From Chiua virens (lineage: Eukaryota > Basidiomycota > Agaricomycetes > Boletales > Boletaceae): a stretch of DNA of 64,000 nt. Below are positions 47,714 to 60,520 of the stretch, one piece after another. Under the pieces are notes generated by a model, which was not told the origin of the DNA, did not search any database, and saw nothing but the letters and a program-made list of their open reading frames with translations. The stretch covers positions 186,001 to 250,000 of the forward strand of contig JAHNUO010000021.1 in the NCBI GenBank assembly GCA_019787685.1, in the 5' to 3' direction. The translations under genes were made by a program, and so were the position numbers. Positions within the stretch are counted from its first letter, which is position 1; the number at the start of each line of letters is the position of its first letter.

Positions 47714-48340
47714 TCATTTAGTTGTTGCTTGATTATACTTGCTCACCATCGCAAGTCCACCATCCATCAATGTGAGTGAGCGTAAAACGAGCCGCATGCA
47801 AGTGGTCTGGTCATCGATGGTGTAAGCGACTATTGTGAAGTTTACCTCCACAAAGTCCCCCAATTGAAAGACCACTGGATCACAAGTTTTGATGCTGTTG
47901 AACATTTAAGAATGAGTTGCTTGTCAATTGAATGAACTGACCTTTTAAAATCAGAGCTCATCTTATAGTATTCCACTTTGTTTTCCTCAGTATGCACATA
48001 CTGATCGCTTGTGAGTCAGGCAAGTATGTTGTTGGGGTCCACCCCATGTTGGAACGGTATGGTGGTCAAGATATCTTGGTGTTTGCGTGAAGTCAGATAG
48101 CGGTTGTTGATATCAAGCAACAGATGACCTCTGAAAACGTCAGGATGCCATGGTTCGAGTTTGGCGTCCGTGTAGATGCGGGATAGGTGAGAATTCGTGC
48201 CTTGTATGGTGGTGATAGCATTGGCAAATTTGGACGTCCTGATTCCTGTAATTGATACGGCTTGTCTTAAGTGTTTCGCAGCATTTCTGTGTCTGTAAGT
48301 GTTGACTTTTCAATGCATGAATGGTTATCTGTAAAAGTTT
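47714..48340 (-). CDS. Helitron-borne conserved hypothetical with a GDFVEV motif
   Basis: Minus-strand reading gives AAKHLRQAVSITGIRTSKFA, then EPWHPDVFRGHLLLDINNRY, then DQYVHTEENKVEYYKMSSD. After an intron beginning GTCAGT the next exon reads CDPVVFQLGDFVEVNFTIVA and CMRLVLRSLTLMDGG. The order HTE-N, then G-D-F-V-E-V, then M-x-L-V-L-R-S matches a large uncharacterised mushroom family that I know only as hypothetical proteins. One in-frame TGA after NNILA suggests decay or an extra intron. The gene lies near the Helitron 5' end, pointing away from Rep-helicase. Confidence 0.5.
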
Positions 48341-50613
48341 CACTCACCGGGGCATGGTCTGTATGGGCAGTAAGTCTTTCTTGATGAGGAATCCTTGGAT
48401 GTTGAGAGTGACTTTTTCCAATTCGCCATTGTCGTTTTTGTATGCCATTTGTGATTCTCCATTAGCATCAGTTGGTGTAGCGACCCAGCCTTTGAAGATG
48501 TTGGAATCCTTTCAAGTATTGATTATGATTTGTCTCACATAAGTTTGGTAATGTACCAAGTTGTAAGTGAGATGAGGAAGCATTGTCTTGTTCCCTCGTC
48601 TTATCGTGACCAATTCGCTGTACTGAAATTCTGTTATCGTTAAGCACCAAAACTTAAGAATGTACTTGATGAGAGTAGTATCTTACTTGCTCGATCTCAG
48701 TCAAAGTAATCATTCATTTGCTGTGTAACCGTTGTTGTACTTGTCGCAGGGATGCTAGTTCAGAACAATATGTATTGCTCACACAAGTCATCTGATTTAT
48801 CTGTTGACACCCATCAGACTTTGTCATTTCGTTTATAGTTACCTTAGATCAGTTTTGAAACATAATTTCATACGATGCTCTCGTTTCATTTCAGATGACA
48901 GAGAAAAAACTTTGATGCCATGAGTGTGTCTGTTTTTTGAATCAGATCTTCGCTTGAAGCATTTGAACATCTTTTTGACAGTCTAAACAGATGTTTGGCG
49001 TATATCGTGTGGTGGCTTTCAAGTTGCTACATGTCAATGTTCACTGGCATATGTAGGTGGCATGGTTGAGGTCATGTGATTTGTATTTGTGCCACCATTT
49101 TCGGTCATTATCCCTTGTTTTGTTTGTTGTCGTTCATTTAGATCTATTCGTGATTACTTCAAGATTCATTGTCATTTATATCTCATAATGTTTCAATTAA
49201 GTGTGAGTTCTTTCTCTATCACTTTTTGCCGCATCAGACTTAATGCTTGCACTAGCATGCATTGCATTCAGTCGATTTCGGGTTCGTTGAACGGTTCTAC
49301 AACAATGTGTAACCTGGTTGTTTTCTTGTTGGAATTTCAACATAATTTCAAACGAGATGGTCTGTGATTAGTTGTATTCAAATACTCATTAACACGTTCT
49401 TTTCGAAACATATAGCTAGTAGGCTAACTCTGACTCGTCATCATTTCCAAGTAGAAATTCGTTCGATGCCCACTTCTAAATATTGTTTAGCTTTCATCTA
49501 CAATAAGTTTATCGTGTCTTGTAATCTGAATGGTTTCATTTACAGGTGTCATATTTAGTTGTTGGAATACCAGGACAGTTGCCGATTTTTTGCATGGACT
49601 CCATTGCAACACAAAGTCTCTTCTGTTGCAGAAGGTACTATAATTTTTGAAAATGAGCCTAACAACAGACCATCAACAGCTCATATCTTGAGTTTGTTTG
49701 TTTAATTTCTAGTAGCTTTCGTTTGACAGATTTTTTTAATAGGTCTTGGTCATTACTCAAGAGTGAAAAGAATCTATTTTTCATGTTATCGTACCACATG
49801 TTTGGTTTTGTATTGATTGTCTGCAGTCACACAGACGATACAGCTCTGTCCATTTGTCTTCTACTTTCTTTCATTGATGTCTCACTCATTGGAAATTGTA
49901 GATGGAAATTGATGTTGAAATTTTATGAAATAATGTTGTCTTACAATTATTTTTTTTGTTTGCAAATTCATATAGTTGAAATCAATCTCAGTCACGATGA
50001 TTTATCCGCACCTCCTAACTTCACCGTTTGCATGTTATTTAGCCATGTCGCGTGTTGATGAGTCTGATGGTGGTCTTTCTTTTTTAGTCTATCCTCCATT
50101 GTTGTTTCATCCATGTTGGGTCACAAGTACATGCCACCTTTTTAATACAGTTTTTCTGTTCTGACAGACTTCGTGGATCATTCCATTAGGTTGACAAACA
50201 GGAAAAGAATCTTGAAGGAGGCCAGCAAGTAAGCATTGTTGTATGTGTCTCATTAGAATTCTCAACTAAGTACGACCCTCTCATTTGTGAAGAAGTGTCA
50301 GTATTATCTGTTGTCTCATCGGTCATGTCCTCAACCTTTTTTTTTTTTATAGATCATCCACAACATTGATGAATCTCCAACAGTGATCAATACCGAAGGG
50401 CAACGAAAATGTAAACCCTTGCAATGGTCCGTCACTCTTTATTCTGCATGATGATCGGTTCACTGGATTCCTTTTAGATTATTAGATTCCAACAAATTGT
50501 CGATCCATCCATCCTCATGTTCACGTTTATCACAACATCGAGTTGTTGAAGACACCAAATCATCCAACGAGAATTTGTACATGGACGTCTTTGTATACTT
50601 TTGAGCCCCTAGC
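48341..50613. other. AT-rich Helitron interior without a confirmed gene
   Basis: Short open frames occur on both strands (for example 49089-49367 and 49723-50058, +). They are Phe/Leu/Ile-rich and lack joining exons. Some may be remote exons of the flanking genes. Confidence 0.3.
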
Positions 50614-52144
50614 TTGATGTTATCTTATAGCAGTCTCAAGGATGATGATTTGAAGGGTTCTTTATGCTCATTTATCATTTCGGATGATTCTGAAAATTTG
50701 CCAAATGATGTATGCGAAAATCGTCATGATAGCAGGAAGAATTCCAACAAGCGTTGCAAAGTCAAGCCTTGGACACATAGTCCTGATTGGGTGGATATTC
50801 AGAATGAGTCGATGAGCGGACAACTTACTATTGAATCTGATGACAATATTCCAACCGATCTGGAACTTGCTCCATGTCAGACTATCATGTACGCATTCTA
50901 TCATGTTGTCTTTTTGTTTATTGACTTTATTCAGAACAGGGAAATCAACAACCAACTTGAATACTACTACCTCATCGACAATGGTATATTTAGAAGATCT
51001 CAGTAGATCAACGTAAGTTGGGATACCATCTTCATTTAACTCTTTCTTATAATCTACTGATTTATTTGGTTTGAAGATATGAACCACCCGATGTGGACGG
51101 TTCCAAGGTTGATAATCAGGATTGAATTTTTGGTAAGCATTATGACAATTTGATGAATCTTCCGTATGTAGTTCCTTTTGTGATTCTCACATTACGTTGA
51201 AGTGTGTCTTTCATCAGATTGGTTACTTTAGTTAACATGCATGCTGGAAAAGCGGCACAAACTGCATTGCTCGATTTATGGTACTGTAATGGTGGAATCG
51301 TAAACACCAAGTACATTTATTTTTGCATCTGCTGGAGCCCATTCATAGGTTTTTCCAAGGATTGTATATGTTCTCGAACTATGGCAGTTTTGTCAACCTT
51401 TCTCAGGTCGATCCTTGCCAACTTACAACTCATCGAACTTCATCTAATTCAAATAACTTTGCCGTAACCTTCATGACAGTCAATCGTTGGGAGACCCAAT
51501 ACACTTTGTGTGTCTCCCTCATTTATGTGACCAACTGCTTCAAGAGTTCGAACAGTTGATCAGTTGCCTTGGAGTGGTATACCAAACCTCAACTCTGGCC
51601 GTAGATCTATACACAGATCACTTTCAATTTCAAACATTCACTGACCAAAACCAAAAGAACAAAGTCTATTTGCATAAAGGTTAGATAATTTTTACTATAC
51701 TATAATTGACTATCACTGACGTTAATTTTGCTGTAGTAGACAAGAAACCTGGCTCACCATCTATGCCGAAGTCAAAAAAGAATAAGTTTGTCATATCTGC
51801 TCCTAGTCCCAGATCAATTTCGGGCGGATCACAAGTGAGACTTGTACTTTCCGCGTCAGAAAAAGGTTGGATTGACTTTCGTGTATTTTCTTTACTCACT
51901 TATCTTCCTTGTAGTTCCTATTTATGACTATAGGCACAAGACTACAAGATTTGATCCAAGCATCGACCTTAGTCCAGATCAACACAATGTGAAGCAATTT
52001 GACAAGGAACTCCCTGTCGGATCGTTGGCGATGGTTGTTTATATGGTCAATACCTATAAACGTAAAGTTGACAATTTCTTGGCTCATCTTGGATTGAACA
52101 TCCACTGGGTCACGCTTGTAGGGATGCCACCGTCGAATGATTAG
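50614..52144 (+). CDS. Helitron-borne conserved hypothetical with a VPIYD-type motif
   Basis: Coding-like exons run SENLPNDVCENRHDSRKNSN, PWTHSPDWVDIQNESMSG, VYLEDLSRST joined through a GTAAGT...GAAG intron to YEPPDVDGSKVDNQD. Later comes KKPGSPSMPKSKKNKFVISA, and the last exon reads VPIYDYRHKTTRFDPSIDLS, ELPVGSLAMVVYMVNTYKR and LGLNIHWVTLVGMP, stopping at 52144. The last exon fits an uncharacterised mushroom family with the order VPLYD, then GSF, then a W-V/I-V-G end. Exons around 51200-51600 are uncertain. It points the same way as Rep-helicase and may be an accessory gene of the Helitron. Confidence 0.45.
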
Positions 52145-52254
52145 AACGACTTTGTAATCCGTCTTGTTACGTCTCTTTTTTTTTAAAAAAAAACTATGTG
52201 ATTGATCAGATTCTTTTCAACGTGATTGATAAAATTTGAAATTCACTTTTTACT

Positions 52255-52871
52255 TGTTGTAGGTAATGAATCCTGGCTGAAGTGCAGTACTCAGGGGGAT
52301 TGAAAGCAAGAAAAGGGTGAAGGAATGCAATTCCGTTCGACCCAGGGACAACGCTGAGTTGGTGAACGACGAGAAATGGTTTTAGAGTAGTCTGAGATAA
52401 ATCCGGGGCAAATCCAGATTAAAACAGATAGAAAAGTGGACACGGCAGTCCAAATCTGGATCGATAAAACATGAGGAGAGCGAGAGAAAGCGAACGTTGA
52501 GTGAAAACGATGTGAGACAGATGCGCACAGGCAAAAGCTACTGTATTTTGTCAATACAGTGAATTTTATAGTCCTCGGGAATACCCTCAGACTCGTCCTA
52601 AGTAAGGATAATAATAATAAAAGAAGGTTTTCATACGGTATAAAGTTTGAGAGGCACCTGAATGTCCCTGCAAGGGCTGCGTGACATGGTCTAGCCAATG
52701 CTAAGTACAAATAAGGAGCATCAAAAATAAAATAAAAGAGTCCGAGGCAAAATGAGCACAGATACAGCAATCCAGATGAATTTGCACAAGCAGACAGATC
52801 AGGATTGGGATCGGGTGATGACGGGGTGCGGAAACGTGCTATGCGAGCACAGGGAATACCTATTCCCTACA
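52255..52871 (+). repeat. Direct repeat, copy 2 (LTR-like)
   Basis: Same-direction partner of 46762-47412, starting TGTTGTAGGTAATGAATCC and ending CTATTCCCTACA. Both copies also share a few bases outside these ends (for example CGTG after the 3' end), which is odd for two independent insertions. Minus-strand frames inside are low-value hydrophobic reading. Confidence 0.6.
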
Positions 52872-53717
52872 TCGTGTTTAAACAGCATCTTGTCTGTCAT
52901 CGACTCCTTTCGCTTTTGTGACCATCAATGTTTTGCTTCTGTCAATTGTTTCTATTCTAATGTCCAATGTTTATTATATTTTACTTGGTGAGTCAAAATG
53001 TACAATGTGTGCTTTACTTAATACATTGTCATGCAGTTGAAAAGGGGTCTGGACAATACAATGTCCGATTCTCTATGCTAATGGTACACGACATTCCTCG
53101 TACGGCTTTAAACAGTGTACTTAAGGAATGAAGTGAGTTCTTTCTGTTAAATGAAATATTTCTAGACACTCATTCTGTTTTGAATACCATAGACAACATT
53201 GCTTTGTCCTTACCATCGGAGTTTGAGCTACGTTCTAGTTTAGATGAACAAGAAATCCATTCTACTCTACTTGACATACACCAACATCAGTTTTTGGCAC
53301 AACATAACCGGTGTGTCGTCAATTACATCATATGTATGATTTGTGATATAACTATTCCCTCAGTTTTCCATCCATTGATGAACATTTTGAAACTGTATGT
53401 ATGCACTCCATTGAATATGGTGACATTTCTCTCAAAGACGCAGTTAATCATGTCATTGCATTGCATTTACATTTGCACTAGGTTAATTTTAATCCATTAC
53501 TGTACATTGTATAGATACTTAGGTATTTGTACTTAATTGAAAGTTCTGTTTGATTCCTTTCCGTTCCAATCTGAGTCAGGCATGATAATGCTTGATTTGC
53601 CTTCTTCCTTGACATCGTACTACAACATACAAAATCCTTACTCGTCTTCTCATCGACATGCTCAACAACTTCAAGATTTTCAATAAAATCTGCTTGCCAT
53701 ATATGTGGATATGAGTA
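52872..53717 (+). other. Coding-like fragments upstream of Rep-helicase
   Basis: A block at about 53035-53130 reads GSGQYNVRFSMLMVHDIPRT and stops. Near 53200-53470 come LPSEFELRSSLDEQEIHSTL and, in another frame, ETVCMHSIEYGDISLKDAV. They may be the end of the preceding gene or broken exons of the Rep-helicase N-terminus. No family assigned. Confidence 0.3.
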
Positions 53718-56700
53718 GTGACTTCAATTCGTGACGGCAAAGTATCAAGTTCTATCCGGTGTCAATGTGGTCGTAACTTTTCATCTTCGACTCACTTTGT
53801 TTTTATGCTGATCTTCATTCTCTTTATTTTCTATCTAAATTGTCGCATCCTGAGTTTTGACCATAACTCTTCAAGACTGTTTAACAAGGATTCATTTCAA
53901 TGTGGAATATGTCTGTATGACGGTGCACGCTCTCAATTGTCACGTGATACCAACCAAATCGTAGCTCAGTGGCAGCACAGAAATAGTATGCCACTCGACT
54001 ATGCTACAACTTGTGATTTACAAGCTATTGATTGGGAAACCTTGTCTCTACTTTCTAATTCTGTGACAGGAACATATCCCTCTTGCTGTATCCGTAACAG
54101 TCAGTCACAATATGGCCCAGGTGTATTGTTACTATCCATGAAGGAGACAACTTCACTGGTGTCTTCAGAACATTTGTTGTGTCTGCCATCTCCACATGGT
54201 GTAATGTTATGCTTGCCATCACAAAACGGTGTGTTGTTATTATGCTTGTGCTTGCTGTGTCAATGCGGTGTAATGTTATGCTTGCTGTCACAAAACAGTG
54301 TATTGTTATTATGCTTGCCATTATTACACGGAGTTTTGTTATACTCATCATTGGTTTTTACTTTTCTGTTATCAACCGAACCTTCTGTGTCAATTACAAT
54401 AAGAACTATCTGTCTTTCCTTTTTACAATTGATTGTTCGTTGTCATGACTTTTGTGTACTGAATTATATGGTTACAAAACACATGGCTCATTTTGGTCAT
54501 CATCTCACATGTTGCATCAACTATATTCAATATCAAAATTACATGCAAAAGCTTAGTCTTAATATTCTACAGGAAGAACAAAAGGAAACACTTCATAATG
54601 ATTATTTCGACAATTGTCATATAGGTGGTGGTCATGGCAGACAAAGTATTGCTGTCTTTATGTATGAGGAACTTAAACGATACTTATATTTGCCTCTAAG
54701 TCACAGACATGCCTCAATTGTTGATGAAGATAATGTTTCTTTTGAATATATGCATCATATTGTTCAGATAGACTCAATTGAGTTGATTAAAGCTGATGAT
54801 TTGCTCTTTGCTTGTCCTCCATTGAGATTTCTTGCACAAGGATTACATAATAAACAAATGCATGAAATCATTGAGGAATATGGCTTATTTGTTCCTAAAC
54901 ATACAGTATCATCTGAACTACTGACTATAATTGATCAAATTGATAGTATGAACATGTCTTCTCTTAATGACAACAATCATAGAGTTTCTATATTCAAAGT
55001 TGTTCATAATAAAAGTAAAAAATGCAAATTACCCAGTTCCAATAAAGAAAAACCTAATCTTAACTCATCTCTCAATACTTCTCATTTTCCTCCCTCACCT
55101 CCTTCAAAAAACTTGAGAGATAAAATTATCCATCGCTTTTGTAAAGATACATCTACAGACTTCTTAACAGAATATGGTTGTGCTGTATGTGCTCAGCTTA
55201 CTCCATCCTTGCATCTGAATACAAAGATAACTCATTTCTCAAAACAACATCTCAATTGTTTGTGGCCCAGTAATCAAGATGTCACTAGAAGTGAGCGTAA
55301 ACATCACACTGATCCCTGTGTTCAAATATCTGGACCTGTCTTAGCAAGAGACTGTGATTTCATTTGCGACAACTGTTCATCTTCACTAAACAAAGGTCAT
55401 TGTCCTAAATTATCTATGGCTAACAACATGTGGTATGGAAATATTCCTAAAGAGCTGCAGAATCTAACCTATACATATTGAAAAACTGCTCATATCTAGG
55501 GTATGAATCAATAGATGTGTTATCAAAGTTCAAAGCTCTGGTTCAAGAAAGATGATTGCAAATGCTATTTCTTTCAAACATCCTTCACAAAAGATTTACA
55601 CAGCTTTACCTCCACCTCCTACTGATCTGGATGATATGATTGCTTTTATTTTTAGCGGACCTTCTCCTCCAACAGATGAAAAACTGAAGTGGACACCACT
55701 CTTAGTTTGTCGTAGAACAGTATATAATGCTTTATCTTGGCTTAAGTTAAATCACAGAGACTATACTGAGCTTGAAATCTCTACTGACAACCTTATGCTC
55801 TATCCAGAAGATAGACCTCCACTTGTTATAGAATACCGAATGTCTTCTGGAGAACATCCTTACAAGGCTCAGGCTCTACACGAAACTGGAGATGATGATG
55901 GAACTTTAATGGGAACTTGTCCAATGACAATACATGGTGTAACAGGTCAAGATTATATATCATTGCCCTTACATGCTTTAAAAGCTTTGGCATTACAATA
56001 TCTTCATCAAGGTAGTAAGATACTAGCAGTAGGCAGAGATGATAACCCTGAAACTTTATGGAACAATCCTCAGTTATATCCTATGATGTTTCCATGGTTG
56101 TTCCCTTATGGTTTAGGAGGAATAGGTCAAGATATACACAAAGGAAAAATATCAGATGTTCTATGTAAACAACACATGCTAATGTACTATGATAAATGAT
56201 TTCAATTAGATGACTTGTTTACTTTGATTGCTTTTAATCATGAACAAATTAAACAAGCAACCACAAGTGGTTTTCTCATGACTAAATGTGCACAATTTGA
56301 AACTGTAACTCAACGACTTTTCTCCATGGATCCAATTGTGCTTTCTGATATCACACATAGACTTCAATTGGGTGAATGTGTAATTCCTACATCTGATGAG
56401 GAGAAGAGATGTTTCAAGTTAATGAATGACTTGGAGTTAATAGGCAAAGATGTAAGTGGTTCATTCACTTCCAAACAACATATATGTAATGAAATATGGT
56501 CTCTCATAGCTTTTAAAGGTGCTCCTAGTTGGTACATTACTCTGTCGCCTGCAGATGAACAACATCCTATTTGTCTTTACTACGCTGACAGTCAGGAAAA
56601 ATTTACTTCAACCATTTTAGATCAATCTAGATAAAGAAATTTAATTTCAAGTAATCCTGTAGCTGGTGCTCGCTTCTTCCATTTAATGGCTTCTATGTTC

Positions 56701-59700
56701 ATTAAACATGTTCTAGGATGTCCTATTGGTTCTGATGAGTCCTTGTTTCAAGACTCATTAGATTGCTCATATACTTGTGGTTTTTATGGTACAACTGATG
56801 CTTTTTATGGCACTGTCGAACAACAAGGTAGATTAACACTTCACTTACATATGCTTATATGGATCAAAGGTAGTGTGGCTCCTACAGAGTTACATAAACG
56901 AATACTTGATTCTTCTTCAGATTTTCAAAAACATCTTGTACATTACCTAGAATCATGTCATCAGGGTGAATTGAATGGTTATACTATATCTACCATGAAG
57001 GATATATTAAAAGAAGATGAGATCCAGTTGGATTATCAAACTCCTATAGAGACCTTACCTATACCTCCTCATACATGTGGAGCTAAATCTACAGAGAAGT
57101 GTAAGTGCAATCAATGTTTAGCATATAGTGAATGGGAAGTTGATTATATTAAAGCAACAAATGATATTCTGTTTCGAACAAATGTTCATACTTGTTCTTC
57201 TTCTCCTTCTATATCAGGTTCATCTACTGGTCAACCAATTACAAGCTGTCTCTCAAACAAACTTGGAGTTTGCAAAGCATGTTTTCCTCATCCTACTTTC
57301 AATCAAACTTTTGTAGATACTGAGAGTGGTTCTCTTAACCTTAAAAAGGGCGAGCCCATGATGAATACATTTACTAATATTGTCTCATATCTTTTTCGTT
57401 GTAATACGGATGTAACTAGTTTATTATCTGGTACTGCAATAAAAGCTGTGGTTGCATATATCTCAGATTATATAAGCAAATCTCCACTCAAAACTTATGT
57501 AATATTTGACACAATACAAAGTGTATTTAATCATAATCTTATGTTTATTGGTGGAACTTTAGATTGTCAGGAAAAAGCAAGAAAAATCATGACTCAGGTT
57601 GTGAATGCTTTAACATCCAAACTTGAGGTAGGAGCTCCAATGGCTTCATTATATCTATTGCAACATCCTGATCATTATACAGATCATAAATTTATTAACT
57701 TTTATTGGATGTCTTTTGTTCTTCAAGCTAGGCAGGTTTGGCATTCAGATGATGCTTATGATCTGGATGTTAATGAACCTTTGTATCTGAATAGAGACCA
57801 CAATAAAATAATTGGAACCAATCCTGTTTTTGACTATATATATATAGACCTATGGTTTGTACTTCAATTTGTTTATATGATTGGATTTGTTCTTATACAC
57901 ATGTTCCTTTGTCACAAAAAGTAAAAAGAAGACTTGCAAGTGGAGATCAAGTTTTGCTTCCTGAAGGTGTTCTGCTCTATACAAATTATCATCCTTTACA
58001 TTTAACACATGGTGTTCGTCTTTTGTCTGCTCAGTTTAAATGGGTTCCTAACTTCATCAGATCTTCATTACCTCGTGATGACAAAGGTGATCAGGCTTTC
58101 TATTGTTTAGTGATGTTATCATTTTTTAAACCATGGCATACAGGTTATGATTTATGATCAATACATTGTGACTGGATAAATTCATTCAATGAATTTCCCT
58201 TTAATTCTTCACAGACACAGATTATGCAGAATCTGAAGGTGAAGTTTGAATGTATGGATGCAAGAGGTGATTTTTCCTTACAACAGAAAAAAATGCTAAA
58301 CTATCATCTTTCCTTCCATCTGATTTTAACTTGATGCACAATGAGACTGAAGATGAGCCCTATCTTGAATATAATGATGTTACAAATACATATCATATTC
58401 TATTCACAGATGATATCATAGGACGAAAGACAGCTAAATGGGAATATGAAAAAGGGATCATACAAGATGTCATGAACACATCAGGATGGTTAAATCCTCT
58501 CCATCAAGATAATCAAACTCCTTCATGTTCCCAAGCTATTGTTCCTTCAATCACATTAACTGCTTCTGAATGGAAAGCAAAAGTTCAAGAGACAAAAAAA
58601 ATGTTCTTACAGAAAAACTCCAAGTATGTAAACCTGCTTTATCATCCTCTTCATTATCTTCGTTCAATAAGTTAACTGAAATCTTTTCAAAATCTCAAAA
58701 TAGTGTAAAATTAATTGATAAAAATTACTTCATACAATTTCTACAGAATATATCTGAAGATATTCATGAGATTCCTATATTCATAATTCAACACTTTGCT
58801 TTAAATGAAGAGCAACAATGTGCTTTCATGATTGTAGTAAAACATATGTTATCTAACTCAAATGAGCAACTTAAAATGTATCTAGGTGGTATGGGTGGAA
58901 TGGGTAAGTCACAAGTAATAAAAGCATTGAAAGATTTTCTACTACTTGTTAACAGGAGTTCAGATTTTTTAATTTTGGCACCTACAGGTTCTGCTGCAGC
59001 TCAACTTGGAGGTTATACCTATCATTCTATTCTTGGTATTAATGACAAATCTTTTGGCACTTCAACTAAGATTAATCTTATGAAAGAAAGATTAGTTGGG
59101 ATTAAATATATATTTTTTGGATGAGGTTTCTATGTTGTCATGCCATGATTTATATAAGATTTCATCACAACTTGCAAAGGCCTTTAACAAATGTGACATG
59201 CCATTTGGAGGTATTAATATGATTTTCACAGGAGACTTTGCTCAACTTCCACCTGTACTTGGAAATAAATCACGTGCATTATACAGTGGTATAATTGGAT
59301 CTTCTCCTCATTCTAGTCTTACACATTATGATCAGGAATCAGCCATTGGAAAAGCCTTATGGCATCAAGTGACTACAGTGATCATACTGAGAAAAAACAT
59401 GAGACAGACTTCTGTTTCTTCTAATGATCACAAGTTCAGAACTGCACTAACAAACATGAGATATAAGAGTTGTACCTCAAAAGATATTCAATTTTTGCAA
59501 AGTCGTGTAATTTCACCCTTATGTGCTGAATTATCTCTAACATCTAAAGAGTTTCATAATGTATCTATCATAACAGCTTGGAATACACAAAAGGACCATA
59601 TAAATGAGTTAGGTTGTGTATGTTTTGCTGAAGATTCAAATCAGACATTGACTAACTTCTACTCTGAAGACTTAAGAGTAAATGAGGTTTATAAGAATAA

Positions 59701-60520
59701 GTTGAATTTCAAAAGAAAAGGACATGATTCTAAAAATGTCATTCCCTTGTTATTATCTGAACAAGAAATTTTATGGAAGAGTTCTCCACACACCTCTGAT
59801 CACTTTGCAGGTTGTTTGCAATTGTGTATTGGTTTACCAGTGATTATAAAGCATAATGATGCTACTGAACTTTGTATAACAAATGGACAAGAAGGAACTG
59901 TGGCTGGTTGGACTACTTGTACAGGTTCACATAAGCAACAGACTTTGGATACTTTGTTTGTAAAATTGATGTATCCTCCTAATGATGTCTCAATTGAAGG
60001 TCTACCTTTAAATGTTGTTCCAATTCCATCAACTACTAAAGAAATCACTTGTGTTTTACCTAGTGATGTCACAATTCATGTTAAACATAGACAAGTCCAT
60101 GTTTTACCTAACTTTGCAATGACTGATTATGCATCTCAAGGAAAGACTAGAACCTTCAATGTTGTTGATTTACAATGATGCCATTCTCATCAGTCAATTT
60201 ATACTGCTCTGTCATGTGGTACCACTGCAGATGGTACAATTATTCTACAAGGCTTTGATGCTAATAAAATTACAGGTAGTATTTCAGGATGGCAATGCAA
60301 TGAGTTTAGAGAACTTGAGCTACTTGATGAAATCACTATACTTCGTTTCTTAAATGAGTTGCCTCATACTGTAATAGGTCACAGACGAAATACACTTATA
60401 TCTAACTTTAGACAATGGAAAGGTTCAAATTATATGCCTTTTGGATTACATAAGACACTTTATTGGTCTTCTAATGACCCTTTAATTTCAACTGATGCTA
60501 CTGTAGATTGGAAAAATAGT
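53718..60520 (+). pseudogene. Helitron Rep-helicase, multiply broken
   Basis: Recognisable fungal Helitron blocks run in order: YGCAVCAQLTP and a CDFICDNCSSSL zinc finger (55170-55390), TPLLVCRRTVYNALSWLKLN, YPMMFPWLFPYGLGGIGQDI, then SWYITLSPADEQHPICLYYA. The HUH nuclease motif is RLTLHLHMLIWI (about 56832-56866). PIF1 helicase motifs follow: LGGMGGMGKS (Walker A, about 58884), ILAPTGSAAAQLGG, FLDEVSMLS (Walker B), GINMIFTGDFAQLPPVLG, and NFAMTDYASQGKT. Stops occur at 55537, 56196, 56632, 58155 and 60176, and frameshifts near 55480, 57840 (TA run), 58310, 58600 (A run), 59105 (T run) and 60515. The intact protein would nick, transfer and unwind one strand during rolling-circle transposition. 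Confidence 0.92.

Noticed and set aside
52291..52770. 159-codon minus-strand frame
   Set aside because: It lies within the LTR-like direct repeat, and a shortened version occurs in the other copy; hydrophobic reading of a non-coding repeat.
46762..52871. A full LTR retrotransposon with the two direct repeats as its LTRs
   Set aside because: No gag, protease, reverse transcriptase or integrase motifs between them, no primer-binding site after the first, and no target duplication outside.
53718..54450. A membrane protein at the start of the 587-codon frame
   Set aside because: The Leu/Cys/Val-rich region is made of short DNA repeats (GTGTTGTTATTATGCTTG-like) and precedes Helitron sequence; more likely a repeat insertion or non-coding reading.
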